Below are positions 23,160-26,069 of a stretch of DNA of 26,069 bases, in pieces. Position numbers and translations under genes: made by a program. Position 1 is the first letter of the stretch, and every line of letters starts with the position of its first letter. The stretch is from an uncultured Methanomethylovorans sp. GTDB taxonomy: Archaea; Halobacteriota; Methanosarcinia; Methanosarcinales; Methanosarcinaceae. The stretch covers positions 1 through 26,069 of the forward strand of contig CALBTS010000732.1 in assembly GCA_937968035.1 (NCBI GenBank). Direction: 5' to 3'. Below the pieces are notes generated by a model. That model saw only the letters and a list, made by a program, of their open reading frames with translations, had not been told where the DNA came from and did no database searches.

Positions 23160-23173
23160 ATTACGTAATATGT
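23156..23173. promoter_or_regulatory. 18-bp perfect palindrome over the RHH start codon
   Basis: ACATATTACGTAATATGT is self-complementary over all 18 bases and includes the start codon of the RHH gene on the minus strand. RHH repressors commonly bind such symmetric sites, so autoregulation is the simplest reading. Confidence 0.65.
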
Positions 23174-23226
23174 ACTCATTGTTTATATTAGAGGTGCTTG
23201 ATATTGAAAAAGTGGTGAAAAAGTTA

Positions 23227-23808
23227 TCATGTGCCGGGGCCGTTCAGCATGCTTTCTCTTTTTTTGATATCAGGATATACTCCAAGCTCGTTCCATCTCT
23301 CATGGTTCAGAAACTTCGCCCTCTCTTCTTTCAGAGAATCTATCTTTTTTGAATGTGCTTCGACACACTTTTCAATACCACCCAGCGCTGTTTTAATCCG
23401 GTCTATTGAGACGTCGTCTGTGGTATGGTTAATCAAATCATCGCATAACAGGTTTGTTATATTGAAAGCAACCAGAACCAGTTCACTTGATTGGATCTCA
23501 GAATCTATATACCTGAGATGCTCTTCCCCTAATGCCTTCGCCATATGGATATTGGTTTCGCGGCAAAGAGCTATCAGATATTGAATGTGTTTTCCAGGGT
23601 CCCGGAAAGTAAGGTGTTTTTGTGAAAACAATTCATTCTGTTTGTCTACTTCATCTGAAGTGATATCCCCGCAGCGCACTCTTTCTGCCTGACTGAATGC
23701 CATATCATGCGTATACTTTGCCAGCTCTTCAGGGGCCAGCTGATCTATTATTTTATCAGTTGCCCTACCTAACACATCACTTGCCTTACCTAATATCGTT
23801 GCACTCAT
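23227..23808 (-). CDS. Unknown helical protein of the element (193 aa)
   Basis: Unrecognised. Predicted mainly helical with a hydrophobic central part (ELVLVAFNITNLLCDDLINHT) and a basic C-terminal region (KKIDSLKEERAKFLNHERW). The start ATG overlaps the stop of the upstream 90-residue gene by four bases (ATGA), so the two are translationally coupled. There are no clear catalytic motifs and no signal peptide. Confidence 0.6.
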   Translation of the reverse strand: MSATILGKASDVLGRATDKIIDQLAPEELAKYTHDMAFSQAERVRCGDITSDEVDKQNELFSQKHLTFRDPGKHIQYLIALCRETNIHMAKALGEEHLRYIDSEIQSSELVLVAFNITNLLCDDLINHTTDDVSIDRIKTALGGIEKCVEAHSKKIDSLKEERAKFLNHERWNELGVYPDIKKRESMLNGPGT

Positions 23809-24077
23809 TTTTTAGCCTCCATGGCTGCTTCTATGAGCCCCAAACGGACCTTAATGTCCTCTATCTCTTCATCCTTCAGGATGGCATTATGTGTTTGAAC
23901 TGCCTGGATGTAGACTCTATAGTACTGGAGTTTGACCGGATCATTATCATAAACCATGAATTTAGGCTTAGATAATCTCCCATGTAGGCTGTCTACTAAC
24001 CAGGCCGATCTTTTCAGTAATTCGTTACGGTCTATTTTTTTTGCGAACGTGGTCATTTCGTTGCTGTTTTCATCCAT
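23805..24077 (-). CDS. Unknown small protein of the element (90 aa)
   Basis: Unrecognised 90-residue protein with a strong GGAGG site eight bases before its ATG. The middle (PVKLQYYRVYIQAVQTHNAIL) and end (EEIEDIKVRLGLIEAAMEAKK) look helical. It is translationally coupled to the 193-residue protein, which suggests they work together, perhaps as a complex. Confidence 0.62.
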   Translation of the reverse strand: MDENSNEMTTFAKKIDRNELLKRSAWLVDSLHGRLSKPKFMVYDNDPVKLQYYRVYIQAVQTHNAILKDEEIEDIKVRLGLIEAAMEAKK

Positions 24078-24141
24078 TTAAGAAGCCTCCTGCCTTGAAA
24101 ATAGTGAAGTGGTATCTGATTTCATTATATACCTCCAATTT

Positions 24142-24486
24142 TTAATACAAAGTCAACTGTTCGTATCTCTTTGCCTGGCCTCCATTACCACTCTTCTTAT
24201 GGTCCCTATCTTTACATTGTACTCGTTTGCTAATTCTCGATGACATTTTATAGGCGCTTCTTTTACGATCCGAGCTTTGTCCGCTTGGCTCAAATCGTGG
24301 ATAGTATGGTAACGTATTTGCTGCATCTGATTGCACCTGTATAGAGTTGTTGTAATTCCGGATCACACGCTTCACGGTGTTCACACCAATATCGAGTTCA
24401 TGCGCAATATCGAAGTAACACCTTTTCGGAGCTTCCTGGAGAATGTGATATATTTCCACATGAGTTAAGGCCTGTATGTTCCTCAT
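24142..24486 (-). CDS. HTH protein 1 of the element (C-terminal half of the frame doubtful)
   Basis: The first ~50 residues form a homeodomain-like helix-turn-helix: ALTHVEIYHILQEAPKRCYF, then DIAHELDIGVNTVKRVIRNY. From about residue 54 the frame overlaps a second, clearly related HTH in another frame. Its own residues there are low-complexity and basic (SSDRKRSAYKMSSRISKRV), as expected of a shadow. Either the gene really runs to 24142, or it has suffered a frameshift and once formed a tandem-HTH protein. The start overlaps the zinc-ribbon gene by four bases (ATGA). Confidence 0.55.
   Translation of the reverse strand: MRNIQALTHVEIYHILQEAPKRCYFDIAHELDIGVNTVKRVIRNYNNSIQVQSDAANTLPYYPRFEPSGQSSDRKRSAYKMSSRISKRVQCKDRDHKKSGNGGQAKRYEQLTLY
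24153..24326 (-). CDS. HTH protein 2 of the element (57 aa), paralogue of HTH 1
   Basis: A 57-residue protein: MQQIRYHTIHDLSQADKARI, then VKEAPIKCHRELANEYNVKI, then GTIRRVVMEARQRDTNS. The core EAPxxCxxxxAxExxxxxxTxxRVV matches HTH 1, so the two are paralogues. GGTG lies seven bases before the ATG. It lies entirely inside the reading span of HTH 1 but in a different frame. Either it is a separate overlapping gene or the second half of a frameshifted tandem-HTH gene. Confidence 0.6.
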   Translation of the reverse strand: MQQIRYHTIHDLSQADKARIVKEAPIKCHRELANEYNVKIGTIRRVVMEARQRDTNS

Positions 24487-25079
24487 GTGTACCCCTCCTT
24501 CGGTCCAAGATCCTGGAAGAAAACCAGGCCTTCACACTGAGCACATAAGTCATAGCTGTCCCCATTTACTTTTTTGTTTTTAGCAGGCACAGCACCACAG
24601 CATGAACATTTCTTGATCTTGCCGGTCTTGACCACTGCATCTATTGCCAGGCCGACAGCACCGACACTCATACCATATACGTTTTCGATATCACGAATTA
24701 TTGATACCAAACAGTCGTGATAGTTTTCAGCGTTGATATATCCGTTCTTTTCTTGCCAGGATATACACATCTGATTGACAAGGGAAGGCAGTTGCACGCC
24801 CTTTTTAGGTCGGCTTCGAGGGGGGCATCTGTGAACACTTGCAATCTTACCGGATTCCATCGGCCTATGTGTGGAGATATGCCTCAGCTCTGAATCAAAG
24901 GACCTCACAAGGTTACGAGTATGATCTGCCAGGACATATCCCACAGGTTGCTTGTCCAGGAGAACGTAAAGAGAGATCCTGCCATTAGATGCACTTGTCC
25001 TTGTCCACCTGCCAGCAGTGCCGGCTCGCTTTTCTACGCTGGCTTTTGCCTTCAGGATGGTTTTTGAGAGGGCGGTCAT
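24483..25079 (-). CDS. Zinc-ribbon-containing unknown protein of the element (198 aa)
   Basis: A 198-residue protein with a C-terminal zinc ribbon, Cys158-x2-Cys161 (CSCC) and Cys179-x2-Cys182 (CAQC). A basic N-terminal half contains RISLYVLLDKQPVGYVLADHT. Cys and His are also found in SVHRCPPRS. This could be a nucleic-acid-binding accessory factor, but no family is recognised. It overlaps both its upstream and downstream neighbours by four bases (ATGA), so it is part of one coupled operon with the replication-type protein. Confidence 0.65.
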   Translation of the reverse strand: MTALSKTILKAKASVEKRAGTAGRWTRTSASNGRISLYVLLDKQPVGYVLADHTRNLVRSFDSELRHISTHRPMESGKIASVHRCPPRSRPKKGVQLPSLVNQMCISWQEKNGYINAENYHDCLVSIIRDIENVYGMSVGAVGLAIDAVVKTGKIKKCSCCGAVPAKNKKVNGDSYDLCAQCEGLVFFQDLGPKEGYT

Positions 25080-26069
25080 GTGACCACCTCCGCACGACTC
25101 GGGATGGTCTCAGGATCCGCGAGCTTTGCGTATTTCTCAACTATTGTTTGGAGTTCGTCATATGGGACTTTTAGAGCCTTGCCAAGATCATGCACAGCCA
25201 TCCACGAGTTAGTATGGTTTATGGGACCGTGTGTTTTTTCCCATAACCTCAGGCGGCTGAACATGTTTTCCCAATGTCCGCCCCCACTATTACCGCAATC
25301 AATAGCCGCTGTTACACTAGGAATTACCTCCACTGTTACCTCACTGTTCGGTATTGGCTGACAGTCTGATACCTCTGATACCCCGTTTTTGACTTCGTGT
25401 GTAAAAGTAGAACTATCATCTTTTGAAAAAGAGTCTGTGAGATTTTCTACATACTCTTCTTTTTTTATGGTATCAGAGGTATCAGAGTGTCTACTGTTAT
25501 TATTATAGGTAATAGTATGGGTATCAGAGTGGTAACAGTGGGTATCATCGATAGCCAGAGATACCACCGAGCCAAAGAGATCAAATGCATTGAAGTCACT
25601 TAGACAGAAGTATACTTTCTGCGCATAATGACCGCGTGCTGTCTCTACTGTTCTTTTTTCATAGGAAAGCCCCTTTACTTTGTTGATCAGGCCTGAATCG
25701 TTGTTTTTGTTTTTTCCGTAAACTAGATGTGAGACCCTGCCAACTGTAACACCTAGTGCCTTTGCAATTTCTTCACGTGTGGCCTCTTTGCGTTTTGCCA
25801 GGACAGCGCAAAACTTCATTTCAGCATCAGTGAGTTTAAGACCCTGGTTCTCTGCTCTGCTTGTGTAAAGAGCCTTTGCCGCTTCGTAGTCTTCAAGGTC
25901 TGCTATAAGGGCCCCGTCTGGATCCTTCCGCCTCTGTCGATGCCTGAGAACTGCATAACTTTTGATAATGTCCAGGAAGATAGGCAAGTTTCGACGGTTT
26001 CCAGGATCATTCCATGTGATGTCTTTTGCGTATGGGATCTTAACAACGTACTTTGACAGTTTGATGTCT
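25076..26069 (-). CDS. Replication-type (primase/helicase-like C-terminal) protein, 5' end outside window
   Basis: The frame is open from the window edge, so the TTG at 25987 is not its start. At least 330 residues are visible. WNDPGNRRNLPIFLDIIKSY, then RHRQRRKDPDGALIADLEDY and EAAKALYTSRAENQGLKLTD, resemble the helical region that follows the ATPase/primase core in plasmid and viral replication proteins. A winged helix follows (KFCAVLAKRKEATREEIAKA, LGVTVGRVSHLVYG). Then comes a Ser/Thr/Asp/Asn-rich disordered linker whose DNA carries iteron-like repeats, and a final helical domain (WMAVHDLGKALKVPYDELQ). The replication role is inferred. Confidence 0.6.
   Translation of the reverse strand, partial: DIKLSKYVVKIPYAKDITWNDPGNRRNLPIFLDIIKSYAVLRHRQRRKDPDGALIADLEDYEAAKALYTSRAENQGLKLTDAEMKFCAVLAKRKEATREEIAKALGVTVGRVSHLVYGKNKNNDSGLINKVKGLSYEKRTVETARGHYAQKVYFCLSDFNAFDLFGSVVSLAIDDTHCYHSDTHTITYNNNSRHSDTSDTIKKEEYVENLTDSFSKDDSSTFTHEVKNGVSEVSDCQPIPNSEVTVEVIPSVTAAIDCGNSGGGHWENMFSRLRLWEKTHGPINHTNSWMAVHDLGKALKVPYDELQTIVEKYAKLADPETIPSRAEVVT
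25365..25565. repeat. Iteron-like GGTATCAGA repeats inside the replication-type gene
   Basis: The double unit GGTATCAGAGGTATCAGA occurs at 25469-25486 on the plus strand and exactly inverted at 25365-25382. Further units start at 25520 (GGTATCAGA), 25531 (GGTAACAGT) and 25541 (GGTATCATC), spaced 10-11 bp. A divergent inverted unit CAGAGATACC is at 25556-25565. On the coding strand these read SDTSDT in one place and VSEVSD in another, so it is the DNA and not the peptide that is conserved. Confidence 0.75.

Larger units (their letters stand above)
21842..26069. mobile_element. Putative integrated plasmid or provirus adjoining tRNA-Ala (extends past window)
   Basis: Directly after the 3' end of tRNA-Ala the gene style changes. 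At least ten small, mostly unrecognised genes lie on one strand. Several share ATGA stop-start overlaps. They include a replication-type protein with iteron-like repeats, a ribbon-helix-helix protein, two HTH modules and a decayed ADP-ribosyltransferase domain of a kind common in phage head genes. No integrase or second attachment site is visible, because the far end lies outside the window, so the class of element is inferred. Confidence 0.6.

Noticed and set aside
25365..25565. CRISPR array
   Set aside because: The units are about 9-10 bases, in both orientations and without regular spacers, and they lie in an open reading frame.

Overview
The window comes from a methanogenic euryarchaeon, most likely a member of the Methanosarcinaceae such as Methanolobus, Methanomethylovorans or a relative. 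The genus is an inference. The evidence is archaeal informational genes (RpoF, L21e, L37e, S8e, Lsm, Pus10, TrmY, RNase Z), a class I HMG-CoA reductase for isoprenoid lipids, a HacA/LeuC-type dehydratase of the kind used for coenzyme B synthesis, a ThiD-ThiN fusion, AT-rich TATA promoters and GGTGA/GGAGG ribosome binding sites.

Positions 1-5112 form a minus-strand run of translation and RNA-modification genes: ksgA (cut by the window edge), a DUF655 helix-hairpin-helix protein, rpoF, rpl21e, pus10, trmY and thiDN. Pus10 and TrmY act in sequence on tRNA position 54. A long inverted repeat lies between rpl21e and rpoF. Diverging from thiDN, the plus strand carries lsm, rpl37e (too short to be found by simple length cut-offs) and purF (5348-7294). 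A tRNA-His gene and a membrane-anchored PAS/GAF histidine kinase follow on the minus strand.

Positions 9900-21250 are chromosomal genes of mixed function. A 132-bp MITE-like relic precedes a single-AAA ATPase of the AMA/PAN type and a small beta-rich partner. Then come rnz, rps8e, an Lrp regulator with a class I aminotransferase, and a gene-free 325-bp stretch holding a probable structured small RNA. Next is an HTH regulator divergent from a stand-alone ArcS-core-like (DUF5591) gene, with a perfect operator-like palindrome between them. After these are a KaiC-like ATPase divergent from a DsrE-like protein and hmgA, then a histidine-ladder mini-protein behind hacA/leuC, and a second HTH regulator.

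Positions 21521-21841 carry divergent tRNA-Ile(GAU) and tRNA-Ala(GGC) genes. From the 3' end of tRNA-Ala to the window edge (21842-26069) the content changes to a dense, all-minus-strand set of small unfamiliar genes with ATGA overlaps. This looks like an integrated plasmid or provirus. Reading in the direction of transcription, it contains: a replication-type protein (5' end outside the window) whose linker region carries iteron-like GGTATCAGA repeats in both orientations; a zinc-ribbon protein; two paralogous HTH modules in overlapping frames; two unknown helical proteins; a 43-residue ribbon-helix-helix protein whose start codon sits in an 18-bp perfect palindrome; another unknown protein followed by a terminator; a remnant of an ADP-ribosyltransferase domain; and two tandem paralogous mini-proteins.

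The best candidates for undescribed biology are the structured RNA at 15010-15200, the element's iteron-in-gene origin and RHH operator circuit, the ArcS-core/HTH pair, and the histidine-ladder protein.
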